From NCBI GenBank assembly GCA_000466585.1, contig KE993508.1, forward strand, positions 494,036-541,476: a stretch of DNA of 47,441 nt, read 5' to 3'. Shown here one piece after another: positions 23,879 to 32,627 of this stretch. The first letter of the stretch is position 1. The number at the start of each line of letters is the position of its first letter. Position numbers and translations under genes: made by a program. The notes under the pieces were generated by a model. That model ran no database searches. It was not told where the DNA came from and was given only the letters and a program-made list of their open reading frames with translations. This DNA comes from Clostridiales bacterium oral taxon 876 str. F0540. Lineage in GTDB: Bacteria; Bacillota; Clostridia; Clostridiales; Clostridiaceae.

Positions 23879-23968
23879 TCATTGCTTATTTTATTATTCA
23901 CACTTGATCTATTGTAAAACGTATACTTTTTAACTTAGCGTATCTTAAGCATTTATATTTAAAGCTCT

Positions 23969-25291
23969 CTAAACACTGGTACTGTTTTCAATCTCTGCTG
24001 ACTGTTCGTTTTCACTTTCCAGCTTCAGCATTTGTTTTTCGTAAATTTTAAAGAACGGATAGTAAATTATAACATCCAGAACAAACAGTCCAACTACTAA
24101 TATGAACGCTTTCCAATCCATTGTTGATAAAAATGCTCCGAAAAAGTTAGGCATGTTCCATGAAAGCATTGCATAGGTTTTCTTTATTACTCCGCCATGC
24201 ATTAATATAAATGATATTCCTGCATTTATAGTCGATGTGAAGGTAAATGGTATAAAGAATATTGGATTAAGCATTAGTGGAACACCGAAGGTTATAGGTT
24301 CTGAAATTCCAAACAATGAAGGTATTAAGCCTATTCTCCCAACAGTCTTCAGCTGAACTGATTTTGATCTTACAAGCAAAACTGCAAGAGCCAGTACCGA
24401 ACCACATCCACCGATTATTACAAAATACACCCAAAAGGAAGTAGTAAATACAAAAGGAAGAGGTTTTCCGGCCATCTGAGCTGCTGCATTTACAGATAAG
24501 TTTCCGTCACGTATAGGTCCAAGTATTCCGGCTAAAGCAGCATCGTGTATGCCAAAGAACCAGAAGAATTGCACTAAAAATGTAATAAATATTGCAAACG
24601 GAAGACTGTCGGCAGCCTTAAAGGTTGGGCTCAATATACCGTATAGATACTTTGGCAAGAAAGTACCCAGCTTATTAAACACTGTAAAAATAAGAGAATA
24701 TAAAACTATTAATAAAAAAGCCGGAACAAGAGAAGCAAATACTTCACTTAAGCTTTGAGGCACGCTGTCCGGAAGCTTTATCTTACCCCATTCTCTAGAA
24801 CGCATGAAATTATATAATTCAACATTTATAATTGCCAATAAAATTGCAGGAATAAGTCCCTTACCATCAATATAGCTTATATCTATAGATTTTGCGTCAA
24901 AACCAAGCTTTATAGGATTTGTGATAAGCATTACAAATCCAAGTATAGCTATCAAGGTTGGTATAAAAGGCTCAATTTTATAGTGCTTGCATAAAAAATA
25001 AGTCATACCTATGCATATGTATAGTGACATAGCCCCTAAAGTCAAAGCAGATATCCATGATAATATGGCACTGTTGTTTGAGGCAAAGCCTGCCCATGTA
25101 AGCAGTATAGGATTTGTAGTTGTTTTAGTAACAGGTGCTGAATTTATAACTGAAACAACACCCCCCATTAAAGTTATAGGAAGTAAGGCTATAAATGAAT
25201 CTCTGATTGCTCTTAGATGTCTTTGAGTACTTAACTTTGTAGCTACCGGCATTAAAAACTTTTCAACTTTATCACTTAATGCTGTATACAT
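23969..25291 (-). CDS. celB: PTS lactose/cellobiose-family EIIC
   Basis: 440 aa, about ten membrane helices. Family features: N-terminal FLMPVATKLSTQRHLRAIRDSFIALLPITLMGG, WFFGIHDAALAGI, and SLFGISEPITFGVPLMLNP (the substrate-binding GISEP motif). It moves and phosphorylates a beta-diglucoside such as cellobiose with the EIIB and EIIA encoded just upstream. Last gene of the operon, 2 bp after the EIIB stop. Cellobiose is most likely given the GH1 partner, but chitobiose or aryl-glucosides remain possible. Confidence 0.92.
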   Translation of the reverse strand: MYTALSDKVEKFLMPVATKLSTQRHLRAIRDSFIALLPITLMGGVVSVINSAPVTKTTTNPILLTWAGFASNNSAILSWISALTLGAMSLYICIGMTYFLCKHYKIEPFIPTLIAILGFVMLITNPIKLGFDAKSIDISYIDGKGLIPAILLAIINVELYNFMRSREWGKIKLPDSVPQSLSEVFASLVPAFLLIVLYSLIFTVFNKLGTFLPKYLYGILSPTFKAADSLPFAIFITFLVQFFWFFGIHDAALAGILGPIRDGNLSVNAAAQMAGKPLPFVFTTSFWVYFVIIGGCGSVLALAVLLVRSKSVQLKTVGRIGLIPSLFGISEPITFGVPLMLNPIFFIPFTFTSTINAGISFILMHGGVIKKTYAMLSWNMPNFFGAFLSTMDWKAFILVVGLFVLDVIIYYPFFKIYEKQMLKLESENEQSAEIENSTSV

Positions 25292-25293
25292 TT

Positions 25294-25587
25294 TTATTCA
25301 TCCCCCAATAATTTTTTTATATCCTGGTAAACTCCCTTTCCATCCATTAGCCCATATCTTGATGGATTTATACCTACTACAGGTACACTAGTAGATTTTT
25401 GAATATCCGGTATCAGATATCTGATTTGAGGTCCAACTAAGATAAGCTCCGCTTCGCTTATGTTATCTAAATAATCTGCTAATCCATAAGCTTTTACTTC
25501 ATAGCTCCCATTTGAAGCGGTTTCTATTCTTTTTGCCAGTATACCTGTTGACATTCCCGCATTACATATTAAAAATATCTTTCTCAT
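25294..25587 (-). CDS. celA: PTS lactose/cellobiose-family EIIB
   Basis: 97 aa. Phospho-Cys C8 in FLICNAGMSTGILAKR, the P-loop of the IIB-cellobiose family, and ILVGPQIRYL plus the VGINPSRYG segment of the fold. It carries phosphate from EIIA to the sugar. It overlaps the GH1 stop by four bases (ATGA-type coupling). Confidence 0.93.
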   Translation of the reverse strand: MRKIFLICNAGMSTGILAKRIETASNGSYEVKAYGLADYLDNISEAELILVGPQIRYLIPDIQKSTSVPVVGINPSRYGLMDGKGVYQDIKKLLGDE

Positions 25588-26990
25588 AATTTTTTTCTCA
25601 CCACGCTTTCGCCATTAGATTTACAAACTTCCTTAAACCAATAATAAGAAGCCTTAGGTTTACGTTTAAGATTATCCTTCCAATCAACTGCAATTAAGCC
25701 ATATCGTTTCTCACATCCGTTTTTCCATGAATATAGATCAAAGGAAGACCATGCGAAATAGCCTCTTACATCTGTACCTTCATCAACGGCATTTAACAAA
25801 GCATTGATATGTTCATTCATATAATCTATTCTATAAACATCATTGACCTGATAAACACTTACGTCTTCATAATATCCAATTCCATTTTCAGTAACATACA
25901 GTGGCATTTTATACTTTTTATAAGCTCTTAATAACCCATCATAAAGCCCTTTCGGATAGATTTCAGTATCCCATTCAGTATAAATGGAATTTGGATCCTT
26001 AGCCTGCTCAAACCAGCCCTTTATAATAGTTTTGCTTGTCCCCTTTGCCTTTGAACCTGAATTATTAACTATCAAGGTTGTTTCACCTGTAGTATAGGGC
26101 TTTACAAGTATCCTTGAATAGTAATTTAGCCCCAAGAAATCAACAGTATAATTTTCTATCAGCTTAAGCTGCTCTTCCTTAATAAAAGACAAGTCATATT
26201 TTTCTCTAAGCTTTTCAAGCAAATCCTCAGGTATCTTTCCAAAAGCCGCAGTATCCAACACCCAGTTATTACAGTAATTGTCTGCATTTCTAATTGCTAT
26301 TAGTGTATCCGGCTCATCATTAATACCATCTACAGGCGTATAGGAATGAACTATGCCAATCTCTCCCGGAAATTTTCCTTCCCTGAAGGCTTTTACAGCT
26401 AATGCATTAGCATACATAACATTATACGCAGCCTGAATTGTATCCTGTGCACTGTGTCTTTCAGGAGGATAATTTCCAATAAAATATCCGTTAAAAACAA
26501 ACCATCTAGGCTCATTGAATGTAACCCAGAATTTAACCTTATCCTTGAATCGATTTAATACAACCTTTACAAACCTTAAGTAAGCATAGCAGGTTTCAAT
26601 ATTCAGCCATCCACCTTTTTCTTGAAGATACTGAGGTAAATCCCAGTGATATATCGTCACAAAAGGCTCTAAACCGTTTTTATGACATTCATAAATAAGA
26701 TTATCATAAAACTCCAAGCCTTTTTCATTTATGTCACCTTCCAGGTTTTTGATTATTCTTGGCCAGGATAAAGAGAAACGATAGCTGTTGTGCCCTCCTT
26801 CCCTCATTAATCGTAGGTCTTCTTTATAATGGTTATAGTGATCGCTTGCCACATCGCCATTTTCTAAATTTTTTTCATGCAGATATGCGTCCCACATGGA
26901 TTCTACTTTGCCATCTGCATTATAAGCTCCTTCGCATTGGTAGGAGGCTGTCGCTCCTCCCCATAAGAAGTTTCTATTCACTCTTATCAC
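25584..26990 (-). CDS. GH1 6-phospho-beta-glucosidase
   Basis: 468 aa, complete GH1 barrel. N-terminal FLWGGATASYQCEGAYN, acid/base E160 in TFNEP and nucleophile E368 in VTENG. The late block SWKNGCEKRYG has the Ser...Lys-x-Tyr pattern that binds the 6-phosphate in phospho-beta-glucosidases, which agrees with the PTS context. It hydrolyses the phosphorylated disaccharide delivered by the EIIABC into glucose-6-phosphate and glucose/aglycone. Starts 17 bases inside the EIIA gene's 3' end. Confidence 0.93.
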   Translation of the reverse strand: MIRVNRNFLWGGATASYQCEGAYNADGKVESMWDAYLHEKNLENGDVASDHYNHYKEDLRLMREGGHNSYRFSLSWPRIIKNLEGDINEKGLEFYDNLIYECHKNGLEPFVTIYHWDLPQYLQEKGGWLNIETCYAYLRFVKVVLNRFKDKVKFWVTFNEPRWFVFNGYFIGNYPPERHSAQDTIQAAYNVMYANALAVKAFREGKFPGEIGIVHSYTPVDGINDEPDTLIAIRNADNYCNNWVLDTAAFGKIPEDLLEKLREKYDLSFIKEEQLKLIENYTVDFLGLNYYSRILVKPYTTGETTLIVNNSGSKAKGTSKTIIKGWFEQAKDPNSIYTEWDTEIYPKGLYDGLLRAYKKYKMPLYVTENGIGYYEDVSVYQVNDVYRIDYMNEHINALLNAVDEGTDVRGYFAWSSFDLYSWKNGCEKRYGLIAVDWKDNLKRKPKASYYWFKEVCKSNGESVVRKKL

Positions 26991-27294
26991 CTAACCTCCC
27001 ATACAAGTCCATTATTTCTTTAACCAGTTCCACTACCACCTGAGATGAACTAATGTGGTCCTCAGCATGTATGAGCAATAACGGAACATTTTCCTGCTGC
27101 TCGGTAACAGCTCTGTGTAAAAACTCCGAATGTTTTTTTTGGGCTTCAAGAAGCTCTTTCTTTGCTTCATTATATAAAGCTAAGCCTTCCTCTTTTTTAC
27201 CTGATTTTATAAGTCCTAATCCTTCATAAGCTAAAGATCTGGCATTGCCGCTGTGCAGAATTAGCTTAAATGCACTTTGTTCGTTGTCTTCCAT
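26974..27294 (-). CDS. celC: PTS lactose/cellobiose-family EIIA
   Basis: 106 aa, all helical. N-terminal FKLILHSGNARSLAYEGL and the LLLIHAEDHISSSQ block (H76, H80) with the phospho-His. It forms a trimer that accepts phosphate from HPr. First gene of the structural operon, starting 82 bp after the regulator's terminator; the region between is AT-rich with a TATAAT-like box but no clear -35. Confidence 0.92.
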   Translation of the reverse strand: MEDNEQSAFKLILHSGNARSLAYEGLGLIKSGKKEEGLALYNEAKKELLEAQKKHSEFLHRAVTEQQENVPLLLIHAEDHISSSQVVVELVKEIMDLYGRLGDKSE

Positions 27295-27376
27295 AGTCTG
27301 ATTCTCCTTTCGACATTTTAATTATAAAAAATATAAAATAGCTTTTAAAATCTTTTTTTTCCGTTGACTATGGCAA

Positions 27377-27418
27377 TAAAAAAACCCGGCAGTGCTACTA
27401 ATAACACCGCTGAGTTTT
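27377..27418 (-). terminator. Terminator of the LicR-like regulator gene
   Basis: Minus-strand AACTC-A-GCGGTG pairs with CACTGC-C-GGGTT (G-U pairs and one mismatch), followed by TTTTTTATT. It separates the regulator from the PTS operon, so a distinct promoter drives the latter. Confidence 0.8.
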
Positions 27419-29290
27419 CTAATTTAAAATGCTGTCAATAAACTCCTCATAATTTTGTACTTTAGCTAACCTCTTAACTCGATTAATATCCTCTAAAAGG
27501 CTTACAAAAACCTCATAAATTTTATTCAAATTCATATTTGATTTTGTTAAAGAAAATAAAAATACAACCTTCACTTTATGCTTCGACCAGTTAAGACCCT
27601 CATTAAGTATGCATACTGCTATTCCGTTTTTCAAAGCTATTTTCTCAGCAGGGTGTGGAATTGCAAATAGGTTACCAAAGGCAGTAGGTGCAATTTCCTC
27701 CCTTTTAAAAACACTACGAATAAATCTATCATCTACATACCCTTGTTCCTTCAGCCTTAAACACATATGTGTTATTAATTCTTCTTTATTTCTAAAAGAG
27801 ACATTACAAAAAAACAACTTCTTGTCGAAATATTCTAAGAGGACCTTGTTTGTACCCTTATCTTCATTTTCCTTTAAATCTATAAGCCTTCCGATCTCAT
27901 CTATCTCATTATCCTTTAGCAGATAAGAACACTTAAACACAGGAATATCTGTGCACTTGTCTATATTTACAGTAGTAACTATCAAATCCGGTCTTTCTCT
28001 AATAACGTCCTCGAGCTCAAAAAGCGAGTATACTTCCATAATTTCTATAGGCTTTTTCAAGCATTTTAACAATCTTTCAGTAATATAGTTTGTTGAAGCC
28101 CTGCCTAGAGGGTTTATAATTGCAATTCTTTTCTTGCTGCTTAATTTCATTTTTTCTATTGCACACATCATATGAAGGGCAATAAATCCTATTTCATCCT
28201 CCACAAGCTTTATATCCATAAGCTCCTGTATTCTTAGTGAAACATATACACTTATATCGTATGTAAATGGAAAATTATCCTTAATATCCTGTATAAGTGG
28301 ATTGCTATAATAGCGGTTGCTATGCACTCTTTTGCCAAGTGCAGTTAAATGCATCTGTAAATTATTCAAAAACTGCTTGTCATTACTTAAATCAACTTGA
28401 TAGTTGGCATTTATCTCTTTTATTAGATTCTGTACAATATTGTAATAATCATGGTTCGGTTTAAGATTGTCCATATTATTAACAAGCTTGCTTGTAAAGA
28501 GAGAGGCAATATAATAAATTTCTTCATCCGGAAGCTTAAAATTAATTATTTTGCTTAGCTTCTTGTAAAAGGAATTGCTGATTCTCACTAGTTCCTTATC
28601 AATATTGTCATTAAGAATACTTGTTATATAGTTTCCATGCATAACACTTTCAAGCATTATAGCAATATGTATAATCAGACTAATCAGACTTAAATCGCTT
28701 AATACCAGCTTTTCCTCTTTGATAAAACTCATAACAGTTTCTTTAAGCTCTAATATATCGCACGCATGAAAATAATCGCTGTAATTATTAAAGTCAAAGC
28801 TGTACTCTCCAATCTCATCAATTAAGAAATACAGATACACCTTTCGTTTTGACTCTTCAGTGCCTTCAAAATACAATTTATTGTTTTTTCTCTTAACAGC
28901 CAATGAAATATTTTTTTCTTTAATTATTTGGTTAATTGCTGAAATTTCTTTATCTAATGTAGTTTCACTTATAAATAGTTTGTCAGCCAGTTCATAGAAA
29001 TCAATCTTTTTACTCAAAAGTATACTTTTAAGTATAATCAACTGTCTTTTTTCAGCAACCTGAGTAATTTCCTCAATATTTACATTGAATTTATTTAAAG
29101 AATAGCCTTTTCCCTTCAAGGAAATTATCAAAGGCTCCTCATATAGATTGTTTATAATATTTATCTCATTTCTTACAGTCCGATCGCTTAAATGGAGTCT
29201 TTTAGCAATTTCTGATGATACAATCCACTCATTGGTATCCTTTAGTATTTCAATAATCCTTTTTTGTCTATTGTTTATATTAACTACCAT
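27419..29290 (-). CDS. LicR/BglG-type PRD transcriptional activator
   Basis: 623 aa. N-terminal HTH (1-~65, DRTVRNEINIINNLY), a second winged-helix segment (~80-150), PRD1 (~175-280, H208), PRD2 (~290-390, H314 and H373), an EIIB-like domain (~388-475) and an EIIA(Mtl)-like domain (~485-620, H546 in FAIPHPAE). HPr and EII enzymes phosphorylate these sites to set activity. Oddity: the EIIB-like loop reads NPLGRAST where active versions have a Cys, so one input site seems lost. It precedes the PTS/GH1 operon and should activate it on beta-glucosides. A TTGGAC-18-TAAAAT promoter lies upstream on the minus strand. Confidence 0.92.
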   Translation of the reverse strand: MVVNINNRQKRIIEILKDTNEWIVSSEIAKRLHLSDRTVRNEINIINNLYEEPLIISLKGKGYSLNKFNVNIEEITQVAEKRQLIILKSILLSKKIDFYELADKLFISETTLDKEISAINQIIKEKNISLAVKRKNNKLYFEGTEESKRKVYLYFLIDEIGEYSFDFNNYSDYFHACDILELKETVMSFIKEEKLVLSDLSLISLIIHIAIMLESVMHGNYITSILNDNIDKELVRISNSFYKKLSKIINFKLPDEEIYYIASLFTSKLVNNMDNLKPNHDYYNIVQNLIKEINANYQVDLSNDKQFLNNLQMHLTALGKRVHSNRYYSNPLIQDIKDNFPFTYDISVYVSLRIQELMDIKLVEDEIGFIALHMMCAIEKMKLSSKKRIAIINPLGRASTNYITERLLKCLKKPIEIMEVYSLFELEDVIRERPDLIVTTVNIDKCTDIPVFKCSYLLKDNEIDEIGRLIDLKENEDKGTNKVLLEYFDKKLFFCNVSFRNKEELITHMCLRLKEQGYVDDRFIRSVFKREEIAPTAFGNLFAIPHPAEKIALKNGIAVCILNEGLNWSKHKVKVVFLFSLTKSNMNLNKIYEVFVSLLEDINRVKRLAKVQNYEEFIDSILN

Positions 29291-29444
29291 AATTGCTCCT
29301 TATATACAAAAAAATCTTATTCTTATATTTTAACCAAAACCAAATATATTGTCCAATTTGTTGAAAACTGCACCTCTTGTCTAGTTAATGAATATTGTAA
29401 AGAATAAAATTAAAATATATATTTATATCCTTTAATCAAAAGAA

Positions 29445-29473
29445 TTGTATCAGATTAAAACTTATGGTATACT
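29445..29473 (+). promoter_or_regulatory. Promoter of the DUF1646 leader
   Basis: TTGTAT (29445-29450), 17-bp spacer, TATACT (29468-29473). Start point near 29480 gives a 163-base leader before the small membrane gene. Confidence 0.7.
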
Positions 29474-29497
29474 ATTTTTATAAAATTTAAAATTCAT

Positions 29498-29590
29498 TCT
29501 CGGTTGGACAGACTTACTAATATCTGATTCCAAGAAATTTGTTTCTAGGGTGGGAAACTCTTATTTGAGTTTTCCGCCTTTTTATTTTTT
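29498..29590 (+). ncRNA. Riboswitch-like leader, candidate Na+-I (DUF1646 motif)
   Basis: Stem TTGGA-CAGA (29504-29512) / TCTG-AT-TCCAA (29523-29533), hairpin AGAAA-TTTG-TTTCT, then a strong terminator GGTGGGAAACTC (29549-29560) / GAGTTTTCCGCC (29567-29578) with TTTTTATTTTTT. A structured leader ending in a terminator directly upstream of a DUF1646 transporter is the context in which the DUF1646 motif, shown to be the Na+-I riboswitch, was defined. I cannot align to its consensus from memory, so the class rests on context. Confidence 0.6.
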
Positions 29591-29642
29591 GCTGCCCGGT
29601 GTTTATTTTTGTCTATGAGAATTATTATGGGGAGGTAGTAGC

Positions 29643-29771
29643 ATGAATATTAAAAGCTTGATTATTTTTTTACCTATTGCTGCATTAGTTGTAGGATTTA
29701 TTTACTTAAATGTTATTTTTCCAAAGAGGCTTGAAAAAGAAGAAAAAGAGAAAAACGAAAATAAAAAATAA
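29643..29771 (+). CDS. 42-aa single-pass membrane peptide
   Basis: GGGGAGG lies eight bases before ATG 29643. Residues 4-26 form one hydrophobic helix with a Pro; 28-42 is a highly charged tail of Lys and Glu. It lies between the riboswitch-like leader and the DUF1646 transporter, 85 bp ahead, in the same transcript. Could be a small subunit or regulator of that transporter. Too short for homology-based recognition. Confidence 0.7.
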   Translation: MNIKSLIIFLPIAALVVGFIYLNVIFPKRLEKEEKEKNENKK

Positions 29772-29856
29772 GTTTAATTTTTATTTATCTTTCAAATCAT
29801 AATAAAGACACTGGGCTTGATTTGATTTTTATTAATCATATAGGAGGTATAAAACA

Positions 29857-30879
29857 ATGCTATATATATTAATTTTACTTTTACTAATAACTTTTGTGCT
29901 GCCAATTATATCTAAGAAAGTGGAAAAAAATCTTGAGGTTTTTCTATTTTTAGTGGGGCTTGCAGCTTCTATTACCTCAGGAGTTCTAAATAAAGAACTG
30001 TTACTTAAGATCGCTGAGAACAAATTCATGTATATAATTGCATTTGCGGTTCTTGTAGGCGGGTTTTTATTTAAGTTTCTGAACGAATATATTGAAGGCG
30101 CCATAGAGTACTCACTAAAGCACATTCCCTTAAAAATTTTTATATTTCTTCTAATTGTAATTATAGGGCTTCTATCAAGTGTTATTACTGCAATTATTGC
30201 AGCACTTCTCCTGGTTGAGATTGTAAGCATACTCCCAATCAGCAGAGCAAATAAAATAAAAGTAGATATAGTTGCCTGCTTCTCAATTGGTCTTGGAGCT
30301 GTATTAACTCCTATAGGTGAGCCGCTTTCTACAATAATAGTTTCAAAACTTGGTGTAGAATTCTGGTTTCTTTTAAAAGAATTCGGTATATATGTTGTAC
30401 CTGGTATATTTATTCTTGGAATTATCGGTGCCGGCTTTGGAGCTCAGCAAAAAAAGACTATAGACCACTCTGAGGAAATTACTATAGAAGAGACTACTTC
30501 AGTAATAATTATAAGAGCTCTTAAAATATTCCTATTCATAATTGCACTAGAACTCTTAGGGGAGGGCTTCAAACCAATAATTGATGCATATATACTTCCT
30601 CTTGATACTCGTTATCTATACTGGGTTAACATGTCTTCAGCCGTTCTTGACAATGCAACCTTAGCCGCAGCCGAAATGAGCGCTAAGATGACTGAAATTC
30701 AAATTAAAGCTGTATTAATGGGACTTTTAGTTAGTGGAGGAATGATGATTCCGGGAAATATTCCAAATATCATCTCTGCAGGAAAGCTCAGAATTAAAAG
30801 CAGCGAATGGATTAAGCTTGGTCTCCCGCTTGGAATAGTTATGATGGTTGTTTATTATATAGTAATATTTGTAATATAA
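29857..30879 (+). CDS. DUF1646-family membrane transporter (probable Na+-linked)
   Basis: 340 aa, about ten helices. TAGGAGG precedes ATG 29857. Family marks include the repeated half-structure: IGLGAVLTPIGEPLSTIIVSK in the first half and SSAVLDNATLAAAEMS plus LVSGGMMIPGNIPNIISAGKL in the second, reminiscent of the ion transporter (IT) superfamily with NhaD/ArsB-like hairpin motifs. The presence of a Na+ riboswitch-like leader suggests Na+ export or Na+-coupled transport. Function is inferred, family call firm. Confidence 0.85.
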   Translation: MLYILILLLLITFVLPIISKKVEKNLEVFLFLVGLAASITSGVLNKELLLKIAENKFMYIIAFAVLVGGFLFKFLNEYIEGAIEYSLKHIPLKIFIFLLIVIIGLLSSVITAIIAALLLVEIVSILPISRANKIKVDIVACFSIGLGAVLTPIGEPLSTIIVSKLGVEFWFLLKEFGIYVVPGIFILGIIGAGFGAQQKKTIDHSEEITIEETTSVIIIRALKIFLFIIALELLGEGFKPIIDAYILPLDTRYLYWVNMSSAVLDNATLAAAEMSAKMTEIQIKAVLMGLLVSGGMMIPGNIPNIISAGKLRIKSSEWIKLGLPLGIVMMVVYYIVIFVI

Positions 30880-30891
30880 TAGTTTTCTCAT

Positions 30892-30942
30892 AAAATCTGC
30901 AAAACAAAGCTTATAAACAGCTGCATTTTGCAGATTTTTTTA
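30892..30942 (+). terminator. Terminator of the DUF1646 operon
   Basis: AAAATCTGCAAAA (30892-30904) pairs with TTTTGCAGATTTT (30926-30938) and is followed by TTTATT. Located 13 bp after the DUF1646 stop. Confidence 0.85.
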
Positions 30943-31041
30943 TTCCATTAATAATTAACATAGTCTTAACCCATAATTAACCAGCAATAAAACTAGTACT
31001 GCTATACTTTTATTAATGAATCAATAAAGGATGTGATTAGG

Positions 31042-31200
31042 GTGAAAAGTCCAATTAGTTTTAAAAATTGGTTATCTGCAGCAGGTGTTATACTTATTGC
31101 TTGTACTGCTTTTCTTCTGCTCGATCAACTGCCCTTTATTAGTGATATTTTTGATAAAATCGGTACCTATTTTGAATTGCATAATAAATATATTTACTAA
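31042..31200 (+). CDS. 52-aa membrane peptide, unknown function
   Basis: GTG start with AAAGGATGTGATTAG upstream, so expression is plausible. Residues ~10-27 are hydrophobic (WLSAAGVILIACTAFLLL), followed by an acidic/aromatic tail. It is alone between a terminator and a convergent gene. Not recognised. The hairpin GCGGTG-n-CACCGC just after it (31226-31245) could end either this or the convergent transcript. Confidence 0.5.
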   Translation: MKSPISFKNWLSAAGVILIACTAFLLLDQLPFISDIFDKIGTYFELHNKYIY

Positions 31201-31255
31201 TTAAGCGCTGTTAAAATCTAAAGGCGGTGACTTATGCCACCGCATTCCTGCTGCA

Positions 31256-31630
31256 CTATTTAAGTGGTGCGGAACAAGTTGGGCAATACTTATAATCCTC
31301 CTGCGTCTCAAAACCGCAGTTAATGCACTTTCTCAAATAAAAACTATGCCCTCTCCTGACTAAATGAAGATCCTGTTCAGTTAAAGTTATACGATCACCT
31401 TTGGCAACCCTCTCCGCCAGTGTATTGTATATTAAATAAACACTTCCGCAGCAGCTGCTTACAACATAATATTTTCTGTTCCATTTAAAAGCAGGAATAA
31501 AAAACAAGCTCAGATACATATATTCCATGTAAACCTCATACCGTCCATAGCTTCCACATTCCGGGCACACAACGGTCTGACTAAAATCCAGCTTCTCTTC
31601 CTTAGTAGATACTCCACCTATAAAAAACAT
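31256..31630 (-). CDS. Zinc-ribbon protein
   Basis: 124 aa with CPECG (C19-C22) near the N-terminus, CCG in the middle and CINCGFETQEDYKYCPTC near the C-terminus: two zinc sites. The middle FFIPAFKWNRKYYVVSSCCGSVY matches the small zinc-ribbon family in which an aromatic strand links the two sites. No membrane helix. Function unknown. It precedes no operon partner; DUF421 is upstream on the same strand at 42 bp and may be co-transcribed. Confidence 0.8.
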   Translation of the reverse strand: MFFIGGVSTKEEKLDFSQTVVCPECGSYGRYEVYMEYMYLSLFFIPAFKWNRKYYVVSSCCGSVYLIYNTLAERVAKGDRITLTEQDLHLVRRGHSFYLRKCINCGFETQEDYKYCPTCSAPLK

Positions 31631-31671
31631 ATTATCAACTCCACAGTATATTTATATTATTAATTAAATTA

Positions 31672-32394
31672 TTACTCAATACCATACTTCCCGTGCTCTT
31701 CTTCTTTTCCGTAATGCTTTTTTGAAATATATAGTTTTTTATTATTATCCATTCCTGCATAAAAAACTTCTGATATGCTTTTTATGTTTTGCTTTTTAAG
31801 CTCGCCTTCAATCCATTTTCTGTCAAGCCCTGCTTGCTTAAGATTTTCCTCTATCAAGGTTCCATCCATGATTATATCCTTTGTAAGCCCCGTACTTATA
31901 GTGTTAATATTCATATTGGCGGGAGTAAGTGGCTTCTTGTCTGATTTTGGCAGCACTGAAAGCATACCATCAGTCTCCATGATTGCAAATTCCACATCAG
32001 CTAAATTAAAAGCATTCTTTTCTCTTAGCTTCATCATTAATTCATCTACAGTAAGCCTTATCTTCCTCAAGTTTTCTTCAACTATACTTCCGTTTTCAAC
32101 TAAAGTAACGGGTTCAGAATTAATTAATTTTCTTACCCTAAAGCTCTTAATATGCAGTATTGAAGTAGCAACTGACAAAATGGTCAATGTAATCAATGCT
32201 ATCAAGGAGGTTACTGCTTTTTCATCAGAACTAATCATTGCATTTGCCGCTATGGCTCCCATAGATACACCTACAACGAAGTCAAAGAAAGTCATTTTGG
32301 ATATAACCTTTCTTTCCATCATCCTAGTAAGCAAAAGTGCAATAACATATACCCCGAATGTTCTAATTATAGTATTAAGAACGGTAGCATTCAT
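31672..32394 (-). CDS. DUF421 (YetF/YdfR-family) membrane protein
   Basis: 240 aa. Three N-terminal helices (~8-85), then a cytoplasmic DUF421 domain: VSMGAIAANAMI, the repeated RKLINSEPVTLVENGSIVEENLRK and DGTLIEENLKQAGLDRKWIEGELKKQN elements, and DVEFAIMETDGMLSVLPKSDKKPLTP between them. All are hallmarks of the family, found mostly in spore formers; its biochemical role is undetermined. Starts at an ATG with GGGAGG upstream. Confidence 0.92.
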   Translation of the reverse strand: MNATVLNTIIRTFGVYVIALLLTRMMERKVISKMTFFDFVVGVSMGAIAANAMISSDEKAVTSLIALITLTILSVATSILHIKSFRVRKLINSEPVTLVENGSIVEENLRKIRLTVDELMMKLREKNAFNLADVEFAIMETDGMLSVLPKSDKKPLTPANMNINTISTGLTKDIIMDGTLIEENLKQAGLDRKWIEGELKKQNIKSISEVFYAGMDNNKKLYISKKHYGKEEEHGKYGIE

Positions 32395-32590
32395 AGTTTA
32401 ACTCCTCCCTGTAAAAAAACATATGTATCTTATCAATATAGCCCATTTACGGCTCTCTCTGTTTATTATTACTATTCTCAAAGCAATTATTCTGTTTTAT
32501 GAGCTTAATCATTTGAGCTCAAAATGTTTAAGAATGAGTATTTCTAAACCGACGTTTACATATGCAGAAGAGTGTGCAATGTGTGACAAT

Positions 32591-32627
32591 AAAAAATAGA
32601 ACCTTCTTTGCGAAGGTTCTATTTTTT
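32591..32627. terminator. Bidirectional terminator after the zinc-ribbon membrane protein
   Basis: AAAAAATAGAACCTTC / GAAGGTTCTATTTTTT, a 16-bp perfect stem with loop TTTGC. Its last bases overlap the stop codon of the gene at 32626. Confidence 0.9.

Larger units (their letters stand above)
23521..23968. other. 448-bp AT-rich region upstream of the permease gene
   Basis: It contains a repeated GCAGCTAT (23585 and 23609), the palindrome GAATTGCGCAATTC at 23626-23639, and the terminator at 23850-23878. No coding frame is convincing. The permease promoter should lie in 23530-23720, but no good -35/-10 pair stood out. Confidence 0.5.

Noticed and set aside
29832..30230. Minus-strand frame (132 codons) opposite the DUF1646 gene
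   Set aside because: Overlaps a recognised family on the other strand and has Ile/Ser/Asn-rich shadow composition.
31775..32401. Long open frame on the plus strand (208 codons) opposite DUF421
   Set aside because: It is fully antisense to a clearly conserved DUF421 gene, has low-complexity Ser/Ile/Phe content and no good ribosome binding site.
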